The notes under the pieces are model-generated. The model had not been told where the DNA came from and searched no databases. It was given only the letters and a program-made list of their open reading frames with translations. This document shows positions 1-5,789 of a DNA stretch of 5,789 nt, one piece after another; the first letter of the stretch is position 1; every line of letters starts with the position of its first letter. The stretch is taken from the NCBI GenBank assembly GCA_934446285.1, contig CAKSEI010000103.1, positions 1 to 5,789 of the forward strand, in the 5' to 3' direction. Position numbers and translations under genes: made by a program. The stretch is from an uncultured Eubacteriales bacterium. GTDB taxonomy: Bacteria; Bacillota; Clostridia; Oscillospirales; CAG-272.

Positions 1-1
1 C

Positions 2-499
2 TTTGATACAGCTCCCGCCCCGACGGGCGTGAACACAGTTGTGCTGCCGTCCGTAAAAGATGATACAGACACCGTTTACGCCGTAAAAACCGGGCTTGAG
101 CACGGATATGAGCGTTTTCTTATATACGGAGCGCTCGGAGGTGCGAGATTCAGTCATTCGTTTGCAACCGTCCAAACACTGACCTACATCCTCGACCGCG
201 GCGGGCGGGCTGTAGCCTGCGGAGACGGATATGCCGCTCTCGTACTTCGATGCGGCAGGGTCGACTTCCGCGCCGGATGCTCGGGATTTTTCTCTGTTTT
301 TTCGCTGGATACGGAAAGCCGAGGAGTTTCCGTATCGGGTGCGAAATATAACGTCACGGACGTGACGCTGACAAACTCATTTCCCCTCGGGGTAAGCAAC
401 GAATTTACGGGAAAGGCGGCGGGCGTATCCGTGTGCGACGGCACACTGCTCGTGATATACGAGTGCACCGACCCGCTGTCGGTGCTCTACGAATGGTAA
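2..499 (+). CDS. thiN: Thiamine diphosphokinase (thiamine pyrophosphokinase), 5'-truncated by window edge
   Basis: Cytosolic enzyme that transfers pyrophosphate from ATP to thiamine, giving the cofactor thiamine diphosphate. The reading frame is open from base 2, so the start lies upstream; 165 residues are visible of a family length near 210-215. The first visible residues FDT look like the end of the GDFDS nucleotide/Mg motif. They are followed by the KDDTDT motif, the glycine-rich GALGGARFSH segment (family pattern GGRxDH) and, in the C-terminal beta domain, NSFPLGVSNEF, matching the family's T.PLGLSNEF signature. Those four motifs in order make the family assignment firm. Two things are odd: GGRxDH has an extra Ala between GG and Arg, and its Asp is Ser. 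The stop TAA (497-499) lies inside the start region of the next gene, so the two are probably translationally coupled. The symbol follows Bacillus usage. Confidence 0.92.
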   Translation, partial: FDTAPAPTGVNTVVLPSVKDDTDTVYAVKTGLEHGYERFLIYGALGGARFSHSFATVQTLTYILDRGGRAVACGDGYAALVLRCGRVDFRAGCSGFFSVFSLDTESRGVSVSGAKYNVTDVTLTNSFPLGVSNEFTGKAAGVSVCDGTLLVIYECTDPLSVLYEW

Positions 500-1155
500 G
501 GGGCTTTATTTTTGACCTCGACGGTACGGTGCTCGATTCCATGTACCTTTGGGAAAAGGTCGACCGCGACTTTCTCGCCGCATACGGCATCGAGGCGGAC
601 ACGGAATATCTCGATACCATGAAGAGCCTTAATTTCGCCGAGTGTGCCGTATATACACGCTCGCGCTATCACCTGCCCGTCTCGGACGGAGAAATGATGG
701 AAATGTGGGACAGGGCTGCGCACGATATTTACGCGCACGACGTGCAGCTAAAAAAAGGCGTTAAGGGTTTTCTTCGATGTATAAAAAATGCGGGAGCGAG
801 AATTTCCGTCGCTACAAGCGGCTATGCATCACTTTTTATGCCCGCACTTGAGAGATGCGGGATTGCGGAATTTTTTGATGCGTATACGACAAAGGATGAC
901 GCGCTTCCCGGTAAGGGCGAGCCGGATATCTATTACGCGGCATCAAAAAAAATCGGGTGCGCAAAGGAAGAATGCATCGTTTTCGAGGACCTGCCGAGGG
1001 CCATATTAACCCTGAAGAATGCGGGATTCCGTGCGGTCGGAGTGTACGACACGTACTTTGACGGCGATAGTGCGCTTATCAAAGAGAACTGCGAAATTTA
1101 CATAAGAGATTTTACAGACAGACGGCTTGAAAATATTTTAAAGGAGATAAAATGA
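493..1155 (+). CDS. HAD-superfamily subfamily IA hydrolase (phosphatase / beta-phosphoglucomutase-like)
   Basis: A 220-residue cytosolic HAD-fold enzyme that would act on a small phosphorylated metabolite; the substrate cannot be read from the sequence. Motif I is FDLDGTVLDS with nucleophile Asp8 and acid/base Asp10. Residues from about 15 to 85 form a helical C1 cap, as in beta-phosphoglucomutase and phosphoglycolate phosphatase. Motif II is VATSG (Thr108), motif III the Lys of GKGEPDIY (Lys141), and motif IV FEDLPRA (Glu165, Asp166), so the catalytic set is complete. I chose the ATG at 493 because the core strand GFIFDLD begins three codons later. A longer frame to 433 would add 20 arginine-rich residues that are only the shifted reading of thiN. 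The start overlaps the thiN stop by 7 nt (ATGGTAA) with no clear Shine-Dalgarno, suggesting termination-reinitiation. A phosphatase acting on a thiamine-pathway intermediate is possible but unproven. Confidence 0.9.
   Translation: MVRGFIFDLDGTVLDSMYLWEKVDRDFLAAYGIEADTEYLDTMKSLNFAECAVYTRSRYHLPVSDGEMMEMWDRAAHDIYAHDVQLKKGVKGFLRCIKNAGARISVATSGYASLFMPALERCGIAEFFDAYTTKDDALPGKGEPDIYYAASKKIGCAKEECIVFEDLPRAILTLKNAGFRAVGVYDTYFDGDSALIKENCEIYIRDFTDRRLENILKEIK
1141..1146 (+). promoter_or_regulatory. Shine-Dalgarno site of the M18 aminopeptidase gene
   Basis: AAGGAG ends 5 nt before the ATG at 1152. It is the best ribosome-binding site in the operon and fixes that start, even though it lies within the last codons of the HAD gene. 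By comparison the genes starting at 493, 2396 and 3643 have weak or no such site. Confidence 0.8.
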
Positions 1156-2399
1156 GTACGACACAAGAACTTTTTGAATTCATTAAATCCTCCCCCACGG
1201 CTTTTCACGCGGCGGACACGGTAAGGCGTGCGCTCGAAGCGCACGGCTTTGTACGGCTGTACGAAGAGGACGAGTGGCAGATATTGCCCGGGAAATATTA
1301 TGTCATGCGCGGTATGTCATCGATCATCGCCTTTAAAATACCGCATAGCGCAAAGGCGCACACGCCGTTTTCGATTATAGCCGCGCACACCGACAGCCCG
1401 ATGTACAAGCTCAAGGCGAACTACACCCTTGACGGCGGGTACGGCAGGCTCAATACCGAGAAATACGGCGGTATGCTCGCCCCTACATGGCTTGACCGCC
1501 CGCTCGGAATAGCGGGTGTGATAACACGCGAAAAGGACGGGGTTATTTCTACGGAATTATACGACTCGGGCAGACCCGTATGCCTTATACCGAGCGTCGC
1601 CCCGCACCTTGACAGAGAGAGTGCAGACGGCAGAAAGCTGAATGCTCAGACTGACCTCATGCCCCTATACGCGGAAATGGGTACTTCTCTTCGCCTGCCT
1701 GAGGACACGGTTTCATATGACCTGTATGTATATAACCGCGAGGAGCCGCAGATTTTCGGTGCGGAAGGTGAGTTTATCTGCTCTGCACGCATTGACGACC
1801 TGATGTGTGTTTTCGGCACGCTGCAAGGCTTTATCCGCTCACATGGTGAAGATAATATATCCGTACTCTGCGCCCTTGACAGCGAGGAGGTAGGCTCGGT
1901 CGGCAGACAGGGGGCGGACTCCGACTTTTTGGAGGCTGTCCTGTGCAGAATATCGGGAGACGGCTACTACCGCGCGCTCTCAGGCTCTTTCCTTGTATCA
2001 GCCGACAACGCGCACGCGCTGCATCCCAACCATCCCGAACTGAGTGACGAGACGAACAGACCGAAACTAAACGGCGGTATAGTAATCAAATACAATGCGA
2101 ATATGCACTACTCAACCGACTCGCGCAGTGCAGCGGTGATAAAGAGCATATGCGAAAAGGCAGGCGTTCCATACTCGGAATATGCAAACCGCTCGGACAA
2201 GCCGGGCGGCTCAACTCTCGGGAATATCGCTCTTACCCACTGTTCGGTTATGTCGGCTGATATAGGACTTGCGCAGCTCGCGATGCACTCGGCATATGAA
2301 TGCGCGGGTGAGCGCGACACGGCATATCTATGCTCCTTTGCAGAGAGCTTTTATAACACGGGAATAATTATTGAAAAGGATAAGGTAATTCTCAAATGA
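1152..2399 (+). CDS. apeB: M18-family zinc aminopeptidase (aspartyl aminopeptidase-like)
   Basis: A cytosolic di-zinc exopeptidase of 415 residues that removes N-terminal residues, classically acidic ones, from peptides. The metal and catalytic residues are all visible. His79 is in AAHTDSP, the bridging Asp215 in ARIDDL, catalytic/ligand Glu245-Glu246 in DSEEVGS, Asp285 in SADNAH, and the last His379 in LAMHSAYE. Other family signatures are WLDRPLGIAG near residue 113, HPNHPE near 291 and GGSTLGNI near 352. The N-terminal FIKSSPTAFHA is also typical of M18 enzymes. There is no signal peptide. Length is close to the usual 420-450, so the enzyme appears intact. The ATG overlaps the HAD stop (ATGA, 1152-1155) and has a good Shine-Dalgarno; its own stop overlaps the next start by 4 nt. 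The exact residue preference cannot be decided here, and the symbol follows common annotation of bacterial M18 enzymes. Confidence 0.95.
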   Translation: MSTTQELFEFIKSSPTAFHAADTVRRALEAHGFVRLYEEDEWQILPGKYYVMRGMSSIIAFKIPHSAKAHTPFSIIAAHTDSPMYKLKANYTLDGGYGRLNTEKYGGMLAPTWLDRPLGIAGVITREKDGVISTELYDSGRPVCLIPSVAPHLDRESADGRKLNAQTDLMPLYAEMGTSLRLPEDTVSYDLYVYNREEPQIFGAEGEFICSARIDDLMCVFGTLQGFIRSHGEDNISVLCALDSEEVGSVGRQGADSDFLEAVLCRISGDGYYRALSGSFLVSADNAHALHPNHPELSDETNRPKLNGGIVIKYNANMHYSTDSRSAAVIKSICEKAGVPYSEYANRSDKPGGSTLGNIALTHCSVMSADIGLAQLAMHSAYECAGERDTAYLCSFAESFYNTGIIIEKDKVILK

Positions 2400-3625
2400 A
2401 AAAAACAATACAGAGAAAATATGCGCGTCTTATCGCGCGCGTCGGAGCGAAGATTGAGAAGGGACAAAGCGTCGTAATAGAGGCACAGGCGGACAGGTAT
2501 GAATTTATCACAATTCTTGTCGACGAATGCTATAAGGCGGGAGCAAAGAAAGTCACGGTAGACTGGCAGTATCAGCCCGTGACAAAGCTCAAATACCGCC
2601 ACTGCCCCGCGACAACAATAGGAAAGGTCGAGCCGTGGGAGGAGCAACGCCTGAAGGACTACTCGGAAAAGCTGCCATGCAGGATATATATAATGTCGGA
2701 AGACCCCGACGGGCTTAACGGTATCAACAGAGAGAAAATGCTCAAGGCTCAGCAGATAAGATATAAAACCGTAAAGCCCTATCGCGACGCTATGGACAAT
2801 AAATATCAATGGTGCATCGCCGCCGTTCCCTCACCCGAGTGGGCAAGGAAGGTTTTCCCCGGCGAGCGCACGTCAAGCGCCGTAGAGAAGCTTTGGCGGG
2901 CAATCCTTGAGACCGTGCACGTAACGGAGGATAACGACCCGATAGAGGCGTGGGAGGAACATAACAGAAAATTCGCCGAGCGCAGCAAAATCCTTAATGA
3001 TATGCATCTAAGCGAAATTCATTATAAAAGCTCAAACGGCACGTCCTTTACCGCCGGGCTCATCCCCGAGGCCAAGTGGGAGGGCGGCGGAGAATACACT
3101 CTGCTCGGCAAATACTTCAATCCCAACATGCCGACCGAGGAGATTTTCACCTCACCTATGGCAGGAAATGCCGAGGGAACTCTCGTCGCAACAAAGCCGC
3201 TTTCCTACGGCGGGGAGATAATAGACAAATTCTCGATAACATTTAAGGACGGCTGCGCAGTCAGCTGGACAGCAGAAAAGGGTCAGACGGCGCTTGATAA
3301 AATGCTCAGTGCGGATGAGGGCGCAAGGAAGCTAGGGGAGCTTGCTCTTGTACCGTATGACAGTCCGATAAACATGCAGAACATCCTTTATTTCAATACT
3401 CTTTTCGACGAAAACGCCTGCTGCCATGTCGCACTTGGAGAAGGCTTTACCAACCTTATAGACGGGTATGAAAATAAGACAAAGGAAGAATTGCACTCAA
3501 TGGGCATAAACGACTCGATGATACACGTCGACTTTATGATAGGCTCAAGAGACCTTGAGATTATCGGCAAAAATGCAGCCGGAAAAGAGTACGAAATATT
3601 TAAGAACGGCAACTTTTGCTTTTAA
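2396..3625 (+). CDS. M29-family metallo-aminopeptidase (AmpS/PepS-like)
   Basis: A 409-residue cytosolic metallo-aminopeptidase of the thermophilic-type M29 family (AmpS, AmpT, PepS), which are broad-specificity dinuclear-metal exopeptidases. The N-terminal Rossmann-like half contains KGQSVVIEA (about residues 22-30), the usual opening of the family. All five expected metal-site residues are present in order in the C-terminal half: Glu249 in NMPTEEIFTSP, Glu315 in GELALVP, His344 in CHVALGEG, and His377 and Asp379 in HVDFMIGS. Length matches the family (about 400-415) and no signal peptide is seen. The start ATG shares 4 nt with the M18 stop (ATGA). Only a weak AAGG lies about 10 nt upstream, so coupling to M18 translation is likely. 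Having the second aminopeptidase directly behind the first suggests joint use in the last steps of peptide degradation; that link is inference. Confidence 0.94.
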   Translation: MKKTIQRKYARLIARVGAKIEKGQSVVIEAQADRYEFITILVDECYKAGAKKVTVDWQYQPVTKLKYRHCPATTIGKVEPWEEQRLKDYSEKLPCRIYIMSEDPDGLNGINREKMLKAQQIRYKTVKPYRDAMDNKYQWCIAAVPSPEWARKVFPGERTSSAVEKLWRAILETVHVTEDNDPIEAWEEHNRKFAERSKILNDMHLSEIHYKSSNGTSFTAGLIPEAKWEGGGEYTLLGKYFNPNMPTEEIFTSPMAGNAEGTLVATKPLSYGGEIIDKFSITFKDGCAVSWTAEKGQTALDKMLSADEGARKLGELALVPYDSPINMQNILYFNTLFDENACCHVALGEGFTNLIDGYENKTKEELHSMGINDSMIHVDFMIGSRDLEIIGKNAAGKEYEIFKNGNFCF

Positions 3626-3642
3626 AAAAGTACGGTAAAAAA

Positions 3643-4440
3643 ATGAAGCTAGGAATTATATGCAACAGACCGACGCGCGAGGACGTGGCTTTCGCCCGCG
3701 ATCTCGGACTTGAATTTATCGAGGCGTGTGCTAATAATGATAACGACTCGGAAAGCTTTGTCTCGACCTATAAGGATAAATGTGCCCTGCTCGCAGAGTA
3801 TGGGCTTTCATACGGTTCGGTAGGCAGATGGAACTCAACGATTATCCGGGACGGCAAGATAATCGGGAAAGAGTACGAGATAAACAAGGCTCTGCTCGAT
3901 ACCGCCATAGAGATAGGATCACATACCTTCGTTTGCGGCTGCAACTACGATGAGAATACATCGAAATTCAGAAACTACTCTGCCGCAATCGAATACTTCG
4001 GACGGCTGACGGACGCCGCGCGCGGGACGGGTACTAAAATCGCCGTCTGCAACTGCGATTGGAATAACTTTATCATAGATGTCCCATCATGGGAGATAGT
4101 CCTCGGCGAAATTCCCGACCTTATGATAAAATTCGACGCGTCGCACAGCTATAAAGCGGGCAGAGACTATCTGCGCGAGCTAGCCGACTGGGGCGACAGA
4201 TTTGCACACGTACACATAAAAGGGTACGTAAGAAATAACGGAAATCATATCTCCGACCCGCCTGCGGGACTTGACAGCCTCAACTGGGGCGCTGTTTTCG
4301 CGGGGCTTTACCACCACGGCTACGACGGTTGCCTGTCTATTGAGCCCCACTCGGGTCCTTGGTCACTGGGAAGCGACCTCGGCAAGGCGGGGGTCAGGTT
4401 CACCGCCGACTTTGTAAGGCGCTTTATGCTCACAAAGTAA
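3643..4440 (+). CDS. Sugar phosphate isomerase/epimerase-type TIM-barrel protein (xylose isomerase-like / AP endonuclease family 2 fold)
   Basis: A 265-residue cytosolic TIM barrel of the xylose isomerase-like family, whose members include sugar epimerases, inosose dehydratases and isomerases; the substrate is unknown. The start MKLGIIC is a typical first strand. Metal-site segments seen are KFDASHSY (Asp165, His168), HVHIKG (His189, His191) and the C-terminal LSIEPHS (Glu234). The usual first metal ligand, a Glu at the end of the strand here reading KIAVCNCDW (residues 132-140), is missing; Cys136 and Cys138 lie there instead. I chose ATG 3643. A TTG at 3616 would add nine lysine-rich residues and overlap the M29 gene, and no good Shine-Dalgarno supports either start. 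The gene follows M29 by 17 nt, so it is probably the last of the operon. The fold is secure; the reaction is not. Confidence 0.88.
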   Translation: MKLGIICNRPTREDVAFARDLGLEFIEACANNDNDSESFVSTYKDKCALLAEYGLSYGSVGRWNSTIIRDGKIIGKEYEINKALLDTAIEIGSHTFVCGCNYDENTSKFRNYSAAIEYFGRLTDAARGTGTKIAVCNCDWNNFIIDVPSWEIVLGEIPDLMIKFDASHSYKAGRDYLRELADWGDRFAHVHIKGYVRNNGNHISDPPAGLDSLNWGAVFAGLYHHGYDGCLSIEPHSGPWSLGSDLGKAGVRFTADFVRRFMLTK

Positions 4441-4462
4441 GTACACACGGTAGAAATAACTA

Positions 4463-4486
4463 TAAAGCCGCCGGCCGGCAGCTTTA
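4463..4486. repeat. GC-rich inverted repeat / hairpin after the TIM-barrel gene
   Basis: Arms TAAAGC and GCTTTA enclose the self-complementary GCCGGCCGGC. The only unpaired position in the stem is C4469 opposite A4480, which would be a G-U wobble in RNA from the minus strand. It lies 22 nt after the stop at 4440 but lacks a clear U-tract on the plus side, so it is at best a weak terminator or a 3'-end stabilising hairpin. Confidence 0.6.
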
Positions 4487-4489
4487 AGG

Positions 4490-4525
4490 CGTCATTCGGA
4501 TTAGTGCAGCATGACCCGAATAACG
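4490..4525. repeat. Second hairpin-forming inverted repeat in the convergent intergenic region
   Basis: ATTCGG (4494-4499) pairs with CCGAAT (4516-4521) across a 16-nt loop. After a single C4493-A4522 mismatch the pairing continues for three more pairs, CGT with ACG. On the minus strand the mismatch becomes G-U, giving a continuous ten-pair stem. It lies 3 nt from the preceding hairpin. Confidence 0.5.
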
Positions 4526-4623
4526 GATAGAGCAAAAACAAAATAAAAATAGAAAAGAAACCGGTAAAAGAGACGCAGATAATCCCCATTTACGTCGGAA
4601 AAATGCGCCGAGCTGTACCCGAG

Positions 4624-4641
4624 CCTATAAGCCTTTATAGG
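4624..4641. repeat. Short perfect hairpin
   Basis: CCTATAA (4624-4630) and TTATAGG (4635-4641) are perfect complements with a four-base loop. The stem is short and AT-rich and no T-tract follows on either strand, so it is not a terminator by itself; its role is unknown and chance is possible. Confidence 0.45.
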
Positions 4642-4675
4642 AACAAAACTGCTGCGTTTTCAAGTAAAACAACTT

Positions 4676-4708
4676 AAAAAACGGTCGCCGAGACGGCAAC
4701 CGTTTTTT
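4676..4708. terminator. Bidirectional Rho-independent terminator between convergent genes
   Basis: Six A residues plus CGGT (4676-4685) pair with ACCG plus six T residues (4699-4708), and GCCG (4687-4690) pairs with CGGC (4694-4697) around an AGA loop. One internal opposition, C4686 with A4698, is a mismatch on the plus strand and a G-U wobble on the minus strand. T-tracts are available in both directions. It lies 14 nt after the stop of the minus-strand binding-protein gene, its most obvious user, and 235 nt after the end of the plus-strand operon, which it probably also ends. Confidence 0.9.
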
Positions 4709-4722
4709 ATTATATATTATTG

Positions 4723-5789
4723 TCAGCCCTGACCCGGGTTCATTACCGTGTACCATGCGCGGTACTGATTATAGACAGACTGTACGCCCTCCTCCGGATT
4801 TACTATATACATGTAATCGGAGTCGTTATCAAGTGAGTCCTTGATATTCGATAGGAGATTCTCAACCGTGTCTGCAGTAGAACTCTTCAACTGAGTATCC
4901 CAAGCGGCATTCTTTGTACGAAGGCTTGCAAGAGTCGTGTCAAGCGCAGAATCCTTAGCCCAGGTAAAGCCGAGCAGAAGTCCCTCTACGGAATCGCGGT
5001 TAAGATCCTTGCCCGCTTTCCACTCGTTCTCGGACATAGCGTAATAGTAATCGCCGAGCGACTTTGAACGCTCAAGAAGGTAGAGGTTACCCGTGTCGTA
5101 TAAATCCATGTTCCAGTCATTGTTGAGCTTGACATACTCGCCGTTTTCATCTACCATGCAGTGGACATTCTCAATGCCGTAGTACATGAGATTCCTGAAC
5201 TTCTTGTTAGTATTAAAAAGCTCTACGACTTCGCCCGCGCGCTCTGCGTTGACGGAGTATTTCGTTACGCCGTACATGGACGAATACATATTTTCATTTG
5301 TCTTTTTGGGAGCATCAGTAACAACGACGTAATACTTATCTGTGTCGACATCTGCGACTGAAGTTGCATTGCCGTGTACATAAGCAAGAGCATAATCACC
5401 GTCAAGATTAACTTCTGCGTTCTCGTTTATTGGCTGACCCCACGAATTGAGCTGGGCAAATATGCGGTAGTAGCCCTTAAGCGATGCCGTTGCAAAAGCG
5501 TTTGCCGGGGGCGCTTCAAGCAGAGTTGAGAGGTGGTTACCAGCCTTTATAAACTGACCTCTTCCGACGGGAATATCATCACCGAAAGTAAACCATACGG
5601 CTTCCTTTGCAGGTGTTCCCTGAACAAGGGTCATGTTCGGATAAGCCTCGTGAGCGGCACGAAGATATTTAAGTATCTGTTCATTTGAAGTTGTATAGCC
5701 GGCTGCACTGCCCTCAACGGTGTGTGATGCCAAATCCTCAGGCTTGTAGCCGAGAGCATCGCAGACAGATTTATTCAGAACGAGATAGG
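4723..5789 (-). CDS. ABC transporter extracellular solute-binding protein (LplA/DUF3502-type), N-terminally truncated by window edge
   Basis: The C-terminal 354 residues of an extracellular, probably lipid-anchored, substrate-binding protein of a family 1 carbohydrate ABC importer. The frame is open to the right edge, so the start, signal peptide and lipobox lie outside; family members are about 490-550 residues. The TTG at 5731-5733 is simply an internal Leu codon, because coding sequence (LVLNKSVCDALGYKPEDL) continues upstream of it. Supporting features are the YSVNAERAGEVVELFNT segment followed by FRNLMYYGIENVH, matching the family's P-E-R-A...N-L..YGIEG.HY region. Others are the Trp- and Tyr-rich middle and a C-terminal helix ending VYNQYRAWYTVMNPG, as in LplA-like proteins. 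It differs in having Cys where HY usually ends this motif. It is convergent with the operon, so it is not co-transcribed with it. The ligand, perhaps an oligosaccharide, is unknown. Confidence 0.85.
   Translation of the reverse strand, partial: YLVLNKSVCDALGYKPEDLASHTVEGSAAGYTTSNEQILKYLRAAHEAYPNMTLVQGTPAKEAVWFTFGDDIPVGRGQFIKAGNHLSTLLEAPPANAFATASLKGYYRIFAQLNSWGQPINENAEVNLDGDYALAYVHGNATSVADVDTDKYYVVVTDAPKKTNENMYSSMYGVTKYSVNAERAGEVVELFNTNKKFRNLMYYGIENVHCMVDENGEYVKLNNDWNMDLYDTGNLYLLERSKSLGDYYYAMSENEWKAGKDLNRDSVEGLLLGFTWAKDSALDTTLASLRTKNAAWDTQLKSSTADTVENLLSNIKDSLDNDSDYMYIVNPEEGVQSVYNQYRAWYTVMNPGQG

Larger units (their letters stand above)
4441..4675. other. Gene-free 3' region between convergent genes, with hairpins and no recognised gene
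   Basis: This stretch separates the end of the operon from the terminator. It contains three hairpins, listed separately, and an A-rich run at about 4531-4560. I see no RNA family, promoter or repeat that I recognise. The frame continuing from the TIM-barrel gene stays open for 29 codons, meets TAG at 4528, then stays open for 48 more codons to TAA at 4675. Neither piece resembles a known protein or has a ribosome-binding site, so I do not call a CDS. Confidence 0.7.

Noticed and set aside
433..492. Upstream ATG giving the HAD hydrolase a 20-residue N-terminal extension
   Set aside because: The added residues are arginine-rich, lie wholly within thiN in another frame, and precede the first core strand of the HAD fold, which normally begins within a few residues of the start.
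2351..2809. 152-codon minus-strand frame opposite the M29 gene
   Set aside because: It is entirely antisense to the M29 gene, which has all its metal ligands; the frame has no recognisable domain and no ribosome-binding site.
3616..3642. TTG start for the TIM-barrel gene
   Set aside because: The ATG at 3643 directly precedes the expected first beta strand; the extra residues are a lysine-rich translation of an A-rich spacer.
4320..4589. Minus-strand 89-codon frame with a hydrophobic N terminus and a lipobox-like FGSC
   Set aside because: It has no ribosome-binding site before the ATG and runs about 120 nt antisense into the well-supported TIM-barrel gene. Its hydrophobic start comes from the T-rich complement of the A-rich intergenic run. 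Its C-terminal part is simply the complement of the barrel gene.
5731..5733. TTG as the true start of the minus-strand binding protein
   Set aside because: The frame remains open with plausible family sequence to the window edge, and the protein would lack its signal peptide and N-terminal lobe.
1..5789. Novel defence system, mobile element or CRISPR array
   Set aside because: All long frames on the coding strands belong to familiar metabolic or transport families. There are no direct repeat arrays, transposase or integrase motifs, and no abrupt composition shift.

Overview
The window looks like a chromosomal segment from an anaerobic Firmicute of the class Clostridia, probably a gut-type lineage of intermediate GC content. 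This is inferred from the proteins: a Clostridia-like thiamine diphosphokinase, a paired M18 and M29 aminopeptidase, and a large LplA-like sugar-binding lipoprotein family member. It also fits the AAGGAG Shine-Dalgarno sequence and the tight ATGA gene overlaps. No rRNA, tRNA, mobile element, CRISPR array or phage gene was seen, and the species cannot be named from this sequence.

Layout, plus strand (about 1-4440): five tightly packed genes that very probably form one operon entering from the left. They are the C-terminal three quarters of a thiamine diphosphokinase (thiN, cut by the window edge), a HAD-IA phosphatase or phosphomutase-like hydrolase (493-1155), an M18 zinc aminopeptidase (1152-2399), an M29 metallo-aminopeptidase (2396-3625), and a sugar phosphate isomerase/epimerase-type TIM barrel (3643-4440). 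Junctions are a 7-nt overlap, two 4-nt ATGA overlaps and a 17-nt gap, so translational coupling is likely and no internal promoter is expected.

Layout, 4441-4722: a gene-free stretch between convergent genes. It holds a strong bidirectional Rho-independent terminator (4676-4708) and three further hairpins (4463-4486, 4490-4525, 4624-4641). Three of the four stems carry a single C-A mismatch on the plus strand that becomes a G-U wobble on the minus strand. The stretch is also open in the frame of the upstream gene except for one TAG.

Layout, minus strand (4723-5789): the C-terminal 354 residues of an ABC-transporter extracellular solute-binding protein of the LplA/DUF3502 type. Its N terminus and signal peptide lie beyond the right edge.

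The operon combines cofactor activation (thiamine to thiamine diphosphate), a phosphate-ester hydrolase, two cytosolic exopeptidases that would finish peptide breakdown, and a carbohydrate-type isomerase. It reads as housekeeping metabolism rather than an accessory island or a new defence system. The most interesting details are active-site departures in the TIM-barrel protein and the thiamine diphosphokinase, and the structured intergenic region.
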